Shown: positions 1 to 14,075, numbered from the stretch's first letter. The stretch: 64,000 nucleotides of DNA from Pomacea canaliculata (GCF_003073045.1 NC_037598.1:15228486-15292485), one strand, 5' to 3'. Numbers and translations are program-made. The notes: generated by a model not told the origin, from the letters alone.

Positions 1-1676
1 CGGGGCCCAAAAGTTTAAAAAAAGAGAGAAATAAAACCAGGAAAGAACAAAATGGTGTGATCTAGATAATTATCTTTATTTTTTTCGTTTTGTCCATGTG
101 TTTCATGCCCGTTCATTAGAAAAAATATAAAATTAGGCGCTCAAAACATCTGAAAATAAGAAATGAAAACATTTCTATTTCTCGAATCTACTAACATCTT
201 TATATATATAGATTTGTTAGTGTAATCGTTAACAATGAGTACATTTTTATGCAGAAAAAATATAGGAAAATATAATCTTTTCTGTCTATATGATTGGTTT
301 GTGTACGTTGCTCCAGATTTATTTTATCCGCTATGTTGCAGGTAGCTCCAAATTGGGGGAAAGGGGTGAAGGGGGAGCGAACTACACAGGAGACATTTCG
401 ATTTATATCTTCTATGCAGACTAAATGTTGATAACTTCAAAGTATTTGAGAGTAAAGGAGAGAGAGAGTCACAGAAAGAGTGATGGTTGAGTGAGAGTCG
501 CTGGCAACACTGCAATATTTATTTTATTTATTTCGCTTGAACCATCAGACTTCTTTGCCGAATATGAGCTGTCAAGAGTGCAAATGTTTCACTGTTTTGC
601 TACAGTGACTTCGCGCATAAATAACAGTGACAAATAAAGTTACAAATCGAAAATAAAAATTAAAAAAAAAACACAGGTGGAGGAATCAGCGGCAGACGTC
701 AGTCCGGGCTAACACGTGTGATACGCACGGCTGGAGATGCCGTCAACCTTGTCAAACAGAATTTTATTTTACATTTTGTTTACTGTCAGTTTTTCATTTC
801 TAGTCTGAAACGGTCTTCCTCATTCTTATCTGAGACTGTCCTTTGATTATAACATATAGCCAATTTTTTTCAGTCATATGTCATCTAACACTATCCAACA
901 GCACTTCCATCTGACGCTGTCATTAGTTCACTCAGCAGTCAATTAATATCGTGTTCCTCCCAAAATAAGACCTAGGATGATCTGTCAGGAGGCTGGTGAT
1001 ATAAGCCCTAGTTAAGATGGTCAGCCAGACCGACGCATTTCGTTCGTCCGCTGACACACACGACGGACTATTAAATTATAAAATAATGATATTAATATAT
1101 AAACAACATTATGAGTTATGACCATGTTCCAGAAAAAGCCATGACTGTGTTAGAATAAATGTAGATTTTTGTAATTGAATAAATGTAGATGGAAAAAAAT
1201 AAAAACGTCCTCTGAAAATAAGCTTTAGTACCTCTTTTGGAGCAAAACTTAATATAAGATCCGAACTTTTTCTGGAAAATACTTTGCTATCTACCTTTAG
1301 TGTATCGGGACATATATAGCTTATGGCTCTTTTAGAGAAATACCAAGAATAATAATAATAAAAGCCTACAGTGACTCGTCGGGGTATTAAATAATAGTTT
1401 TTAAAATAAATTACTCATGACAACATCGTCCATTTAAAAAAAAATTCTGTCTCTGCGTATATAGCACTATAAGAGTGACTATCACCCCCTTGTTATATGG
1501 GCCGATGGTGGAAACAATAAACATTGTTCATTTACTCATGTGTATGTATATATAAAAATATATAATTACATAAACCCATCTGTTCATAGTTTCCCGTTTA
1601 TTAGTGAGCTTGTTGGTAAATTACAGTTTAAAATTACATTCATAATAATAACACTAAAGTAAAACAAAACGCATGA

Positions 1677-1775
1677 ACTTCTAACCTAATATTTAAAAAA
1701 TCTCTAACCTAATATTACAATAACCTCCAACCTAATATTACAATAGCTTCTAATACATGTATTTTAGTAACTTCT
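1677..1775. repeat. Degenerate tandem repeat, about 30 bp unit
   Basis: The phrase CTAACCTAATATT recurs three times, with a degraded fourth copy, spaced about 23-31 bp apart. Later units also share ATTACAATA. It is short, AT-rich and has no coding potential. Confidence 0.6.
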
Positions 1776-2077
1776 AACATGAAGCCTGAGGGGGTCGTCT
1801 GTTTTTGTAAAGACTAGATGTCAACCCAATTATACGCCTATCTAAAATATATTATTATTACTTGTTAAAATTATCTAATTCTAAAATCAGTCTTGAGAAA
1901 AAGTTCCTTGAAGATCAAACTAATGTAATGAAATGTAAATAAAGTTCGACACAACACTGCTTTCACTATATTAACAGTCACTGGGGACTAATGTTCCATA
2001 ATCCAAATATATGTATATATCCTCCACACACACGTTATCTTGACACGTAGAGACAAACAAAATAAAATACAACTGAT

Positions 2078-2215
2078 GTCTCCCCTTGGGGACAGACGTT
2101 GTACTTTAAATGTCTCTGGGGACGAGCGAACACAGTTCTCAATGTGTCACTGTCTCTGGGGTCGAGCGACCTAACCTTCTGACATGTCAAACGCTGCCTC
2201 TTGGGGTCAGACGGT
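2078..2215. repeat. Four degenerate G-rich repeat units
   Basis: Four related segments of the form GTCTCTGGGG-A/T-CGAGCGA or CTTGGGGACAGACG occur about 35-45 bp apart. The two middle copies differ mainly at one base (GGGGACGAGCGA versus GGGGTCGAGCGA). The pattern is an old tandem expansion; no function is evident. Confidence 0.45.
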
Positions 2216-5200
2216 GTCTTCCTGGTCCATATACTTCAGGATACCAGTAACAACTGAACAACTCACCAAACAACACAAAAACTCTCATGGCATCTGACAG
2301 GCCCATTTGTTCTTGGTATTAACCAGATCCAAACTCTCATGGCCCATCTCCTGACCCCGCAGACTGCAGCCTCCACTCCCCCCACAGACACACATTATCT
2401 CGTGTCTCCTTGGGAAATGAACTACTGGCTCGCAACAGTTAATTTAAATCGTTTTCCCACCTTTCTTGTTCCACTATCTAATAAAATGCACACCGATTAG
2501 TCATTCAGCAGGTGGGCTCAGCCACAATCGCTGTGCAGGCTGTTAGCCTCATGTCACCCTCTGTGACAAGGTCATAGCCAATCGGAGAACCAGACTATAC
2601 ATTAATTCACGTATCTGTGTACAAACGTGACGTCACAAAGTCGACCTCTTTCTGTGCACGGAGCAGTTTGTAGGCATGTATCTCCAGAACAAAACGGAGA
2701 TATTCACTCAGATTTCAGAAACAGTATACTGCACTGAGCTTTCCCAGTAATTAAAAAATTGGACTATGTGTTATTAAGATTTAGGTAATATTATTTAGCT
2801 TATTTCTAAATGTTTTTAAGCTGAAATATTGTCTCAAGCGCGGGTGCGTGCAGTTTAACTATCCGCTTGGCCCTATCAGCTGCCTACTTGGTCTTAAGCC
2901 CCACGATTACTTACACTTAAATCTCGAAGTCGAAGGTTCGATGCTCATTTCGGAAAGCTCCCTCTGTCTGCTTAGCATTGAATGATTATATCTTTCGTCC
3001 AGCACTTCAACAGGTGGTAGAAAGAGAGGGTTGCACTCTCCTCTTTTATACGCCAAGCCCTAGACACAATGGACCCCTTCAACCCTTTAGTCACTAAAGG
3101 CCAAGGAATTCTTACCTTCTAACTTTAAACCGGGATCACATGACACGTACTATAAAACAGCGATCCATCAAAGAGCCATTGTCCATTCCATCTTTTGCTG
3201 TCTTATGTCGGTCGCAGTCTCTTCTTCTTTTTAGTTTACAAAAGGAGCGTGATATCCGGGGTGGGGTCCAGAAATAAAATTATGTAAATAAGATATCGTG
3301 CAGAGCCAAAGGAGGAAGCGGCTGTTCACGGAGTTCATACACTTTAGAGTCTCTTCCTAATTGTTGCTTGCTTATCGTAAACACGGCCTGCGGAAAAATT
3401 TAACTCCTTTTCTGTCCTACTTTTTTGGATTCGTGACAAGGGGGATCAAGAAGAGATAAGGGGCGACTGTTGATCCTGAAAGGTGTTGGAGGGGTGGAGA
3501 CATTATCGATATGTATTTTTAGAAAGTAGTACTTGTACTTGCTCACAAAAAGCTCTTTCTATATATATATATTATATCGCCCGAATGGCACAGAAGTGCA
3601 CTGGCAAGACCGAGAACAAAAAGCAAAATGAATATTTAAAGCAAATTTAATTAGGGCAAAAACAATTTCCGCAGACACAGGTTGAAAAGCTGAAGCTGTG
3701 CCACGAGGTTTAGGATATTATGGATGCAAGAATTTGTAAACATAGGAGTATTATCCATGGATCTGAATGTGTTCATATGTTTGTATTATTGTGAGATGAA
3801 ATTATATCTACCTGTCATATATCTACCCTATCCCAGCCAGCATGAACATAAATGCATGATAATTAGATGATACATCATCGGTGGGTGCCTGATGACGAAT
3901 TCGAACGGAATGAAAATATCTATTCTTGTATGTTGGTTTTTATATGCTGCTTTATTTTGTTAATACTATGATTTATCTTTCAAGTTTAAAAAAAAAATTG
4001 TCTCTCACTTCTGAACTCCAGAACGTTCTCGTTCATCCACACACACAAACACACATAAGCACAGATAAATACATACACACTCACGCACAGACTGACACAC
4101 ACACACTGCGTCATGTTCATCCCAGGGACAACAAATAGTAAACATTCTCTATTTATAATGCATCTTGACATTTGCCTTTCTGGCTGTCGGGTGTGTTTGA
4201 ATACTGTTCATCGTTGGGTTTTTCTTTCTTTTTATGGATACTGCCTCAAGGTTCGAGCCATACCCTTCCTGGGAACAGTAGAATTGCAGGATATCTGCAG
4301 CTACCTGCTTCATGATACTTATTCTGTCACTCTTGGCTTTTCCCATCAGGACATTGAGGGTAGAATGAAATTTGTCGACACAACATGTGATCAGCCATTA
4401 CTGTGTCTCTTGTCTGTCTTTTTATTGCTTTCCTTCTTTCTTCTTCTTGTCGCACAAACCATTCTGTTGCCTCTAGTGTTAATAGAATGCTTTAGTCTGA
4501 GAGTAAACTTTCACATGCTGACCCGAAAAGAAACCTGTTCTACAAGATAATTGCCCGACATACAGCAATAGAGCCACAATTTGTTTTTAATTGTCCATGT
4601 CACCATCACTAGCTAGAGCTATGTGCAAATATGGGGAGAAAAGCTACGAAATCATGCCCATGTGACAGAATTCCGGAAGTAGGAAATAAAAGCCAGAAAA
4701 GTGCAAGCAAAATCAGGTTTCAGGTCAATGCACAATAAACCTGAATATTTCGTATCAAGCATCCATGTTTGAGGAAAAGTAATTACGAGCATCTTGAGAA
4801 ATTCACAAGTCAGGAGTTAGTCACAAAATGGTGTCGTGGACAAAAGTCTCTATAGTGTGGCAAAAAAAAACCAAACCAAACAAAAACAAGACGGAAGTCA
4901 GGAGTAGAAATCAAACGACACACACCATAGGAAACTAAACAATATAGCACATGAAACTACACAACACCAGTGTATATATATATATCTCAAATTCTCGGGT
5001 TAAGTCGGAAGCAACAAATCCTCAGAGAAAGGGACTGATGAAGAGTGAACAAGAGAGAGAGAAGCTATGGCAGATGACCTCAGAACCAAGTGAGCGAATG
5101 GGAGAAACAGCGTTTGTTTCAGGTACACCCCCTTCACTTCTGATTTTTGATTGAATTTTCTCTTGATGCCTGTCCCATAATGATGCTTCGATGCCTTTTC

Positions 5201-5700
5201 ATCATTCACTTCTTTGCAGCAAAAGGAAAATTTCGAATGAAACATTTGTTCTGATGGACAATCAATATTATTATTCATTGTTGCCATATATTTAATCTAA
5301 AACTTGTTATTTTGCCAGAAATATGATTTGTACTGAGTAAAGCAATCGGTGTGAAATAGGTTCCCCATTGGTTCGAGTGTACCATTACAGGAAATCAAAT
5401 AATGGTCTTCACATTGGGGCATGTGTACTATTACAGAATATGCGTCTGGTAAAGGTGCAGGAAACACACAGACTAACTCGCTGACAAAGTTTATACCTTT
5501 CTGGTTGCATACCACCATGAATCTGTATCAGGTCCATGATACCACACTGCCCTCGCCCATAATGTCACACGTGTACAGTAAAATCAGAAAATAGTGACTT
5601 TTTCTCTAAAGTCACATACAAGAAGACTGCTTGTTTCGAGTTCAAAGAGAACTGGATTCAAAGGAACAAGTCACAAGAGAACTTACAATTTTTAATTTAA

Positions 5701-5848
5701 GGTGACCAGACATTCAGATTTAGTCGGACAAGCCCGCCATTGACCACGTGACCCGTCTGCTCATAAAATGTCCCGGCGGGATGCCCAATGTCCCCTTTCA
5801 TCTAAAAAGTCGAACAATGTCCCTCTTGTATTTAAAAATCTGATTACC
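5701..5848. mobile_element. Short MITE, probably hAT-like
   Basis: The left end begins GGTGACCAGAC and the right end reads TCTGATTACC, an imperfect inverted repeat of it (8 of 10 matches). The interior carries TGTCCCGGCGGG and further TGTCCC motifs, which I recognise from a widespread non-autonomous hAT-like family. It is about 150 bp, has no ORF, and no clear target-site duplication was found, so the ends may be eroded. Confidence 0.5.
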
Positions 5849-6131
5849 GTACATTGATTCACATCCCTACCTTTGGTTTTGGCTTTTGCCTATCCCCGTC
5901 TGATTAATAGTTTCAAATTTGTCTCCTAGTTTACCTCCTGTCGGCGTTTTCTCCCCTCCCCCTACCTCAGAGTTTTTTGGGTTTTTTTTCGGCTTTCTTT
6001 GTCGGTGATGACACCATGATCAGGACACGTCCGGCTTTCTCTCCCGAAACGTCTGGTGAACTTTATAGTCGGTGAGAATACTCCGATAAAGACTTAAAGT
6101 TTGCTGTAAAACTTCAGGTAACAATTAAACC

Positions 6132-6293
6132 ATGAGTGAAACAAGCACAGGTGTGCTGCTGTTCCTCCTCCTCCTGCTGTTCCTCACTCGTACAATCGTT
6201 TCTCTGTTATCTCTAACCCCGCCCAACGCACAAAAGTGCGAGGAGAAGGAGGATTGGGAGGAGCGAGGATGGCGAAAGGAGGAAGTGACCTAG
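6132..6293 (+). CDS. Possible 53-residue small secreted or membrane-anchored peptide
   Basis: An ATG in acceptable context (AAACCATGAG) opens a 53-codon frame ending in TAG. Residues 8-17 (VLLFLLLLLF) form a strongly hydrophobic segment that could be a signal peptide or anchor. The rest is charged, with the acidic/basic stretch KCEEKEDWEERGWRKEE at the C-terminus. No family is recognised. The leucine stretch comes from a CTG/CTC-rich tract that could arise by chance, and no splice or poly(A) signal supports transcription. It is listed only because the architecture resembles a small secreted peptide. Confidence 0.2.
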   Translation: MSETSTGVLLFLLLLLFLTRTIVSLLSLTPPNAQKCEEKEDWEERGWRKEEVT

Positions 6294-7185
6294 AAGCCCG
6301 ACCACACCGCGTGTGTCTGTCCAGGTCACGGATGTTTGTGGTCGAGGAATGAGCCTTCATTGCCCCGTAAACTGCACAGACTTACACAAGTACGAGGTGA
6401 ACCGTATTTGCTGAGAAAATATTTAAAGCTCACACTCGATCCAGGACAGGAGTAGTTTCCCTTCGAGAGTGCGTTTTTATTTTCGTTTTAAACGTTTTTC
6501 AGTTTGTCTGACCCGTGAATCTCCTTTCTGATTCACGCACATGTCACCACCATATCTAGCCAAGAGGGAAAAATTAAAAAATATAATGCAAACAAATTTC
6601 TATTTTTGACTCTGATAAGAAGAACACGTTGATTTTAACTGACCTGTTCTAGATACTCGGGTGTCTGTCGTTCCCCCCCACCCGACATACCCGGTGCAGG
6701 AAAGGTGTCTGCAAAGTTGCATCATCAGACAGCGCAGGAAGCATGTCGGGTGCAAACATCAAACATCGGGAAAGCAAAGAAAGAAAGTGTTTTACCTTTG
6801 TCCGCAGCATTCGCCGTCCGTCACCCGTAGCCGCCAAAAACTGAAGCAGACTAAAAATAGACAAAGGATTCCCGTGGCTAAATATAGTTGCGGAAGGTTT
6901 TAACAACTTCCGGGCCGTGTGCAAAGCGAGGAAGATTAGAGTCGGGACGAGAATGTCCACCACACAAACTGTTATCATCACACCGACAATTCTGAGCAGA
7001 GAGACAGAAAAATGTCTGCTGCCTCTGGGTGATTAGCTGTATTTACCCATAAAATATTAGAGGAAAAAAAACTAACAAAAAGACATTTAACTTGAGAGAT
7101 GCTCGGGCTATCCTTTATTCCACTTTTTTTTTCTTTTTAATTAAAACTGCTTTAATTACTTTCTCCCCAACCCTTTACTCACCCA

Positions 7186-7437
7186 CCAATACGAGGAGGT
7201 TTGGCTGTCCTGGGTTCAGATCTCATCTCAAGCACGCTGTTTTTTTAAATTTTGTTTTGTTTTTGTTTTTTTGTTGTTGTTGGTGTTGTTGTTGTTGTTG
7301 GGTTTTTTCTTTTTTTTTCTTTTTTTTTTTTTTTTTGTTTTGTTTTGTTTTTCTGCATGTGGCATCTGTTTACAGGGCTGGCTGCTTTGCCGTGATATAT
7401 AGTCTTCGTTGCTGGCTCAGCATAAAACACCAATTCC
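7186..7437 (+). mobile_element. tRNA-derived SINE copy, 5'-truncated
   Basis: The segment from CACCAATACGAGG to CATAAAACACCAATTC matches, piece by piece, the element at 26960-27142 in the opposite orientation. Shared blocks are a B-box-like GGGTTCAGATCTCATCTC, the core GCATGTGGCATCTGTTTACA and the tail TTGCTGGCTCAGCATAAAAC. The tRNA-like head is missing and the middle has been expanded by poly-T, GTT and TTTTG microsatellite sequence. Confidence 0.7.
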
Positions 7438-8449
7438 TCCTACCCCACCCTTGAAATAAAATGATTTTCGAGCTTGCAGTTTAACCGAGAAGGAAATAGT
7501 AAGGTGTCTGTTCGGACACTAATCATCATTTCCCTTGTTGATCGAGTCAAAGTTCATTAAATGCTGGGATGGGAAAGAGTTGAAGTCAGCGAGAAACAAT
7601 TTAGGTCAATGTGCTATAGTCACCCTCTATCTCTCTCACACACACACACACAGACACCACATTCTATGTCACTTATTCACTCACTCATGCATACAACACA
7701 TCATGATCTATGCGGATATAACTTGTCATGACAAGCTGGACTTTCTTACAGAGAGGATGGCCATGTGAGTGCATCACCACTGAATGTGTCTGCACACTGT
7801 AGAACAATCACCGGCATTCTCTTCGATGTCCTCGCGTCCCAGGAAGTTTAACTGCTCTTGCACACTTTGATTGAAAATTTGTATCAGGTCAAGTATGTTT
7901 CACATGACACACATGGACACCCTACACACCTTAGTGACCTTCATTCTTAGCTTGCACTTTTCTTCCTTCCCTGTCCTACTCTTCTTCCCTTTCTGTCGAG
8001 GCTGTTGGGACTGTTGAAGATTGTTGCAACATACTTCCTTCACGGTCTAGTTGTCAATACATAACGATTGCTGTTTGCTGTCAGGATTCTCATCTTTGAA
8101 TGCGTGAACATACTTCCAAGCCAGTCACCTTTGACATGATTAGTGTGTACAATACTTACGCCTTCGCTCTTGTTATCATGCACCCCCCTCTCTCCACCTG
8201 TCACCGGCAGTTAAAGGAAACAATTAATTAGTCAGTTTGAGGAAGGCACCTGCAAAGCCTAAGCAAAACCGAAAATAGTCGTTGTATAAGCAGAACTGGG
8301 GCAATATTAATCTTTATTTTTGGAATGCACTGACCTACTTACACGTAAGGTAGTCACTGGGGCACCTACAGCCATAAATCCTGTAGTCGTGTCCACCTCC
8401 GCCCTCACCCCCACCTCTACCTCTGTGTTGAGAGGATACATCATGCTTT

Positions 8450-8498
8450 GAGAATATCTTTACTTTAGAATATCTTTACTTTAGAATATCTACTTTAC
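8450..8498. repeat. Three-copy tandem repeat, about 16 bp unit
   Basis: The unit AGAATATCTTTACTTT is repeated, the third copy being shortened (AGAATATCTACTTT). No other significance is apparent. Confidence 0.7.
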
Positions 8499-11400
8499 AT
8501 CAATAGAGAAGTACATGGAGTCAAACGTGTTGGGTTCGCATCAGCGCCTGTTTTTTGCAGGTGCTCCAAGCAAACAGTTAAGAATGAATTTTTCTTATAA
8601 CTGACATCGAAATGACTGAGATCCTCATTTTAGTAACTGACAATCAGAATCTCTTGATGTGTTAAGTGAAGCGTTGCATCGGTTTCATTGAAATAACATT
8701 TTTGATATTAGGAAATACTCATGCAGCACACAGGTATACGTGTAGATAGAGGGCGCCTTCGGCTGCCAGAGCTCGGACTACTCGGTTATTCCTTTTTTGG
8801 AGGACAGGTGGAGAATTTGCAAACTCAATTTTCCAGTCTGAGATGCGCGTGAATACCAAGACATATCTTGTGTGCAGCACAATGCGATACACCAGTAGTA
8901 AGGTAAAGGTAGTAAAATCACACAAGTCTGGTCAATTATTCTAGTAAACACAGACTGTCACAAGGTGCAGGATATCACAAGCTATGTGCTAACAATACCA
9001 GACTATATTCATTAACATCACCTTTCACAGGTTCAGCAGCGCAGTCAAAACAAAATTTTCTTCTACATCATTCACCTGTCAAAAAAATAAAAAGACACTT
9101 ACCAGACGAGTGTATCTGTGAAAGGTTTCAGGGTTCATGAAGGTGGACTGCTATATACAGGGATTGACAGATAAGCGGAACTTTCGCTTTCGACATCAAA
9201 TTCCGCCTACATAAATGGCGCGTACAATACCTGGAACCTTTACTTTCTGAAGGTTCCATTCTGTCTGGTGTTTACTACAGTAAACCTTTTCTGCAATCTT
9301 GAAAAGCAAAATTTAAATAGAAAGCGTGGGTTTTCGAGATTTGTTTTAAGTTGAAAGGTTACAAATAAAAGGGGACTGGGAAGCATGTAAATCTCATTCA
9401 TCAACCCTAACTTGTGACAGTCCGTACGGGAAGGTACGTGACCTTTGACCGGGATCACTAACATTCTGTTCGAAATAAGAACTAATTAGAAAATCTACAA
9501 ATTCCTTGATTGAAGTCCTGTACAGAGAAAGTCTGTTACTCGTGACTTCCTTGGAGCCAGAATTAATTGCAATGGCGGATCTCTGTTATCACACCGGTAC
9601 AAGACAGATTGCATGCGGACATTTCTTGCCATCATCGCCGCACCTCTACAGATTCTGCGAAAATGTCCACAGCTTCTGAAACATGGGACAGGAACGGAAG
9701 AGACTGTGTTTCCGGTATACAACTGTAATGAGAGTGGGTTTTGTTTGAGGGCAGGGGGGCGATTTGGCACACATCTTTTCTTCTGACTTCACCAAAAGAA
9801 CTTCGCCCAAACGCTGGCTCGTTCTGTCATAGTTCTCTCTTTTAAGACAACATATACATAAAAGCAAGGATCGAAATTTTCAAAATAATGTGGAAATGAG
9901 AGGACTTGTTTGTACCTCCCACCTAAAAACACAGCCTTGATCTTGCAGTTATAAGGTCATCTGGTGTATGCCAGGTCGACCAGTTGCTGTGCTCTTTGTT
10001 ATTTCAGGAATAGCCCGACATCCAGGTGTCTCCGTTTTGTTTTCGAGGGGATTTACCTGCTTTCGTGGAACGTGCTGATATGAAAGCTGCTGGTCAGGCT
10101 ATCTGGTTCATCTATAGGACACTGCCTCATGAGAAGGTCGTAGATAACACCCTCTTTGTTACCCCAATATTCACCACCACCACCACCATTCTCCATCCGG
10201 GCTGTTTGCTGATTGTAGACTTGCTTTATCATCGTCCTTCTACATCTATCTTCCTGCTCTCTCACTTTTTCTCTCGTTTACTCACTTTTTAAAAAATCTT
10301 TCTTTCTCTCTTCTCCTGTCTCTTTCTGTGTTTTTCCTCTCACTCTCTTCCTCGTTCTTTTGCACACAAACAGATACACGCACCACACACACATAGACGT
10401 ACACACCACACTCAAACATATCCTCCCCCCAACTGTAGGACTGTTTACAAACACAACAACAGGAGACTAAATAAACAAAAAAGGGTTTCACAGCCTCTAT
10501 AGGAAAACTCACCTCATCCTTCAGCGACAAGGGCAAACTAAGAGTCGGGAAGGATGAATGCTGTTGAAAGGGATTTGAGCATGAGGACATTGTTGCAAAT
10601 TATGACCATTACATTTTAAAAAATATTATTTGGACAATATTGGCATATTGCGTAAAGATCAGTTTAATATTTTTAAAGATGTTAACAGAACTAGAACACA
10701 TTGTGATATGTAGCTGCAATGCTTATTACACCGATATGTGGCTTTAATTCATTTAGAGATAATACAATAATATGCTTCTCAGTTTGTGTCATCTCATAAA
10801 CATCGCATTATACACGGAAGGCACATCATTACCAAATATGAATATTCTGGGGATATATATATATCACGTGACCAAACGGAGCAATCAGGAGGCAGGAAGA
10901 GTTCACAAAATTAACAGCAAGGCTATTTTTCTCCACATTAGGTTAAATACCAGGCATTGTCTACATTTGAGATCACCCTGTGTCTCAGGTTGCTAAAACC
11001 GACTGAAGCACGGTGACATCACTACACAAACATTTGTGGTTAGAAGCACTTGCACTTTTATCTCGGGAACAATGAAACACCTGCGTGCAGAGGCGTGGGA
11101 AGATGCTCGGCTTCTGGGGATAAAGGCAAACTCTACTGACAGTGAATGACAGAGCGAACACTAAACATTTTTTTTTAGGAAAGCGGCTGTCCCCTTGTTT
11201 CTATCCCCCTTTCCCGGTTCCTACACCACTGGTGTGTGTGTGGAGGGGGGCAATGTCCGCATCGTTTTGTGACACATGTAAATGTTTGGAGACTCAAAAT
11301 GTGATGAGAAGCGTGGGAAGATGAGATGGAAATGACTTCTCAGATATGAGGCAATGAATGACAGACACTGTGACACACAGACACACACACAGACATGCCA

Positions 11401-12299
11401 CAGTCTGATTCACTCCACAGCAACTTGCATGGGCCTCCCACACCCCACGACCCAAGTACCCCGTTGTTCTGTCGGGGAGTCTAGTGATACAGTCTTACAT
11501 CATAGTAACACTAAACATTTGTGACCATCAGCTTCCTGACTAGCTACACTTCCACTTCCGGTGTGGAGAAAGGACTCTGAACATTAGTAGCCTTGAGCAC
11601 TTTCTGCTGCATTAACCTGTTCTATGACTAAATATCGTCGTCTTTAATTTGTTAGATGATATGAGATTTCCTAACTACATGGAAAAGAAATGAGACGGTA
11701 TGGAAACTAACTTCTTTAAAAAAAATGTTTGTATTAATACTCGGCAAAATCTTATAAAAGTTATTCTGTCTCCTACTTTTCTGAAATAGCTGTAGTGTTG
11801 AGCAACAGAACTAAAAGGAAACATCTAATAATAATTTTTTTTTAAAAAAAAGCCTTGTGGCAATTGTAATGGACTGAATGGGGCTCTGTGGGCAATGGCT
11901 AGCTTGGTGCATTCGTACAATCATCTGGCATGCGCCCACACGCATCTAATTACAACGCATTCAGTGCCGATCTTAATAAAGAGACTTCAGAACAAATTGA
12001 AAGAGTATAATTAAACAAAGGAGTACATATATATAAAAAGAAGGGTTTACAAGTACTGACATAATCTAAGAAACTTATCTCTCGGCTGTCTCATCCGTTA
12101 GCGTTCGCACAATGATAATTCCATTTGTCGCTGTTCACGTGTCACTGGTTAAAATTCACAATTCCAGTTCACTCATTACAGATCACAATTCACAGTTTCA
12201 GATATACACAAATACGCCGGTTACTCTGTTCTCTAGGCAATTAATTCGAGTTCTCACGTCCCATGGACACTTTTACGTCTGGCTATGAATCCCTCAGAC

Positions 12300-12640
12300 G
12301 GACCCTCTTGCGGCCGCTCACCAGCTCGCTACTTTGAGAAGTGGCGTTCTCTGCCCTCGCCAGACTTCCTTCTTCCGGTGGCGTAACTTCCTCCCGTGGC
12401 CTTGGAGGTGTAGCAAGGTCTGGACGCAGGTGTAAGGGCGTTGCTCGCCTCAGCGGTCCCCGACCTTCAGCCGGCCAAGAGAGGTCGGGCTTTTACCCGG
12501 TTTGTCTCCCTCTGGCCATGGTCTACTTGCGGCCGCTTACGTCGATTGTTGTCGTAGCTTCGACTGTCCGCTTAATAAATGGCGGCTAGACATTTGGCGC
12601 GCCAGTCGGGCCGATATGCCGCCAGCTTGACCAGTTCATT
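12300..12640. other. GC-rich island bounded by two NotI-type palindromes
   Basis: Within AT-rich surroundings this 340 bp block is GC-rich and dense in CpG. It carries two copies of GCGGCCGCT preceded by CTTGCGGCCGC or CTACTTGCGGCCGC, about 220 bp apart, then GGCGCGCC near 12598. An 82-codon open frame at 12341-12589 runs through it but begins at a non-ATG codon and matches nothing I recognise. It may be a CpG island/promoter or part of an interspersed element. Confidence 0.4.
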
Positions 12641-14047
12641 GCTTTAACATTTCAAACAACCTTACCCCCACCCGACTAACAATAGCTCAAAAGTAGAAAA
12701 CCTATTTTCTACAGCAATGGTTTGTGGAGCAAATGTAATCTCAATCTTTGAGTGTGTGTTTGTGTTCATTCTGGGGAGTATAATGTGCAAACTGAACTTT
12801 TTTACGGTAGAGGGTTTTTAAGGAAGTGAAGATATGGATCGAGTCTTTACAAGAAGTGTTTATTATTTCGATGGACACCTAGATACATTTAAAGACCGTT
12901 TTGATGATATTCGATTGTCATTCTCGCAACATTAAAACGGAGCGTACCCATGTCATAGGCATCCCGTGAGATCACATGGGTGTTGCCATGGCAGCGCCAA
13001 ACATATACAGTGCTGACGTGTAGCAGGTCTGGTTTTACCGGTATGAATGGACAGTTGCATAAGTTCAAACTCTCAGATAGAGCGAGGTGAGAGCAGGTGA
13101 GCACCAAGATGGAAAGATACAACAATGGCCACGAGGAAGAGTATTCTTTGGCTTAAGTCGGTCGATCTGCACCCAGTCCAGAGAATTTTACTGCCTGCCT
13201 ACTCCCAATGGAATTTTTTTTTTTTTCGAGTTAGAATTGGTTCAGTATATCTTGATATCAACAATGTCTCAAGATAAATTCGATTTATTCGCTTCGTATT
13301 TTCTAGTACCTGCACTTTATTTAAAGAAAAAGTGCTTTTCTTTGCAAAGCAAATATTGAAGCAATCAGATCTTAATTGTACAGCTGGTTATTTGAACAAA
13401 CAACGCTATTGTCCTGTCTTTTTATTAGTCATTTTTTTAGGTAGGTAGGGATGTAGCATGGGATTTTTTTCTAGGGTGCAAAATGCCTCGGCACCGGCCT
13501 AACGCAGATGACGCAAGGAAGTTTTAGGAAGAGGCCTTGAAAAAAAGACGCTATGGCAACTACTTTTCTGAAAAATACTTCAAGAATAGTTTCAATTACT
13601 AACAAAGATCATGCCTTCAGCTTGTATTTTGAAGTAAAACTTCAGTAAATTGCACATTTTCTTCAGATTAAAACAACTTTGTTGGTCACCTAGCAAATTA
13701 AACATCATACAAAGAGTACAACTGTTTTTTAAAGAATAATGAACTTTGACACGGGAGAGGTGCTTGTAGTCAGAAGTTGAAATGATGCAGTACAAAGGAC
13801 AAAACTTGAGGTATTAAGGTGTTGTAGACTTGTGTGTACACACGTGTGTCAACAAATCATTACCGTTATGTATCGTCACAAGTGTGTGACCATCTCCTTA
13901 GAAACGGGAGTATGTGCTATATAAATCCTGCGTTGTTATCATCATCATCATTTGTAACGGCTGTTCTAGAATTGTTCCGAAAACCCCAAAAAGTAAGTGG
14001 AAAAAAATCAAATTAGGAATTTTGTTCGACAAATTTCGTTTGCTTTT

Positions 14048-14075
14048 GCAAAAAAAAAAAAAAAGGGGGGGGGGA
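14048..14075. repeat. Poly-A followed by poly-G homopolymer
   Basis: A run of A's passes directly into a run of G's. A mirror-type poly-T/poly-G tract is present near 23513-23538. Such tracts are prone to length errors in sequencing. Confidence 0.8.

Noticed and set aside
4113-4550. A 145-codon plus-strand open frame
   Set aside because: Biased composition, flanked by a CA microsatellite, no recognised domain, and the opposite strand is open too; probably chance or part of an old repeat.
12889-13125. Minus-strand frame that looks like a signal peptide with cysteines
   Set aside because: The apparent start is TTG, a stop lies shortly upstream, and no upstream exon with an ATG was found.
14048-14075. 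A possible G-quadruplex at the poly-A/poly-G tract
   Set aside because: A single short G run cannot form a four-stranded fold by itself; it is a homopolymer.
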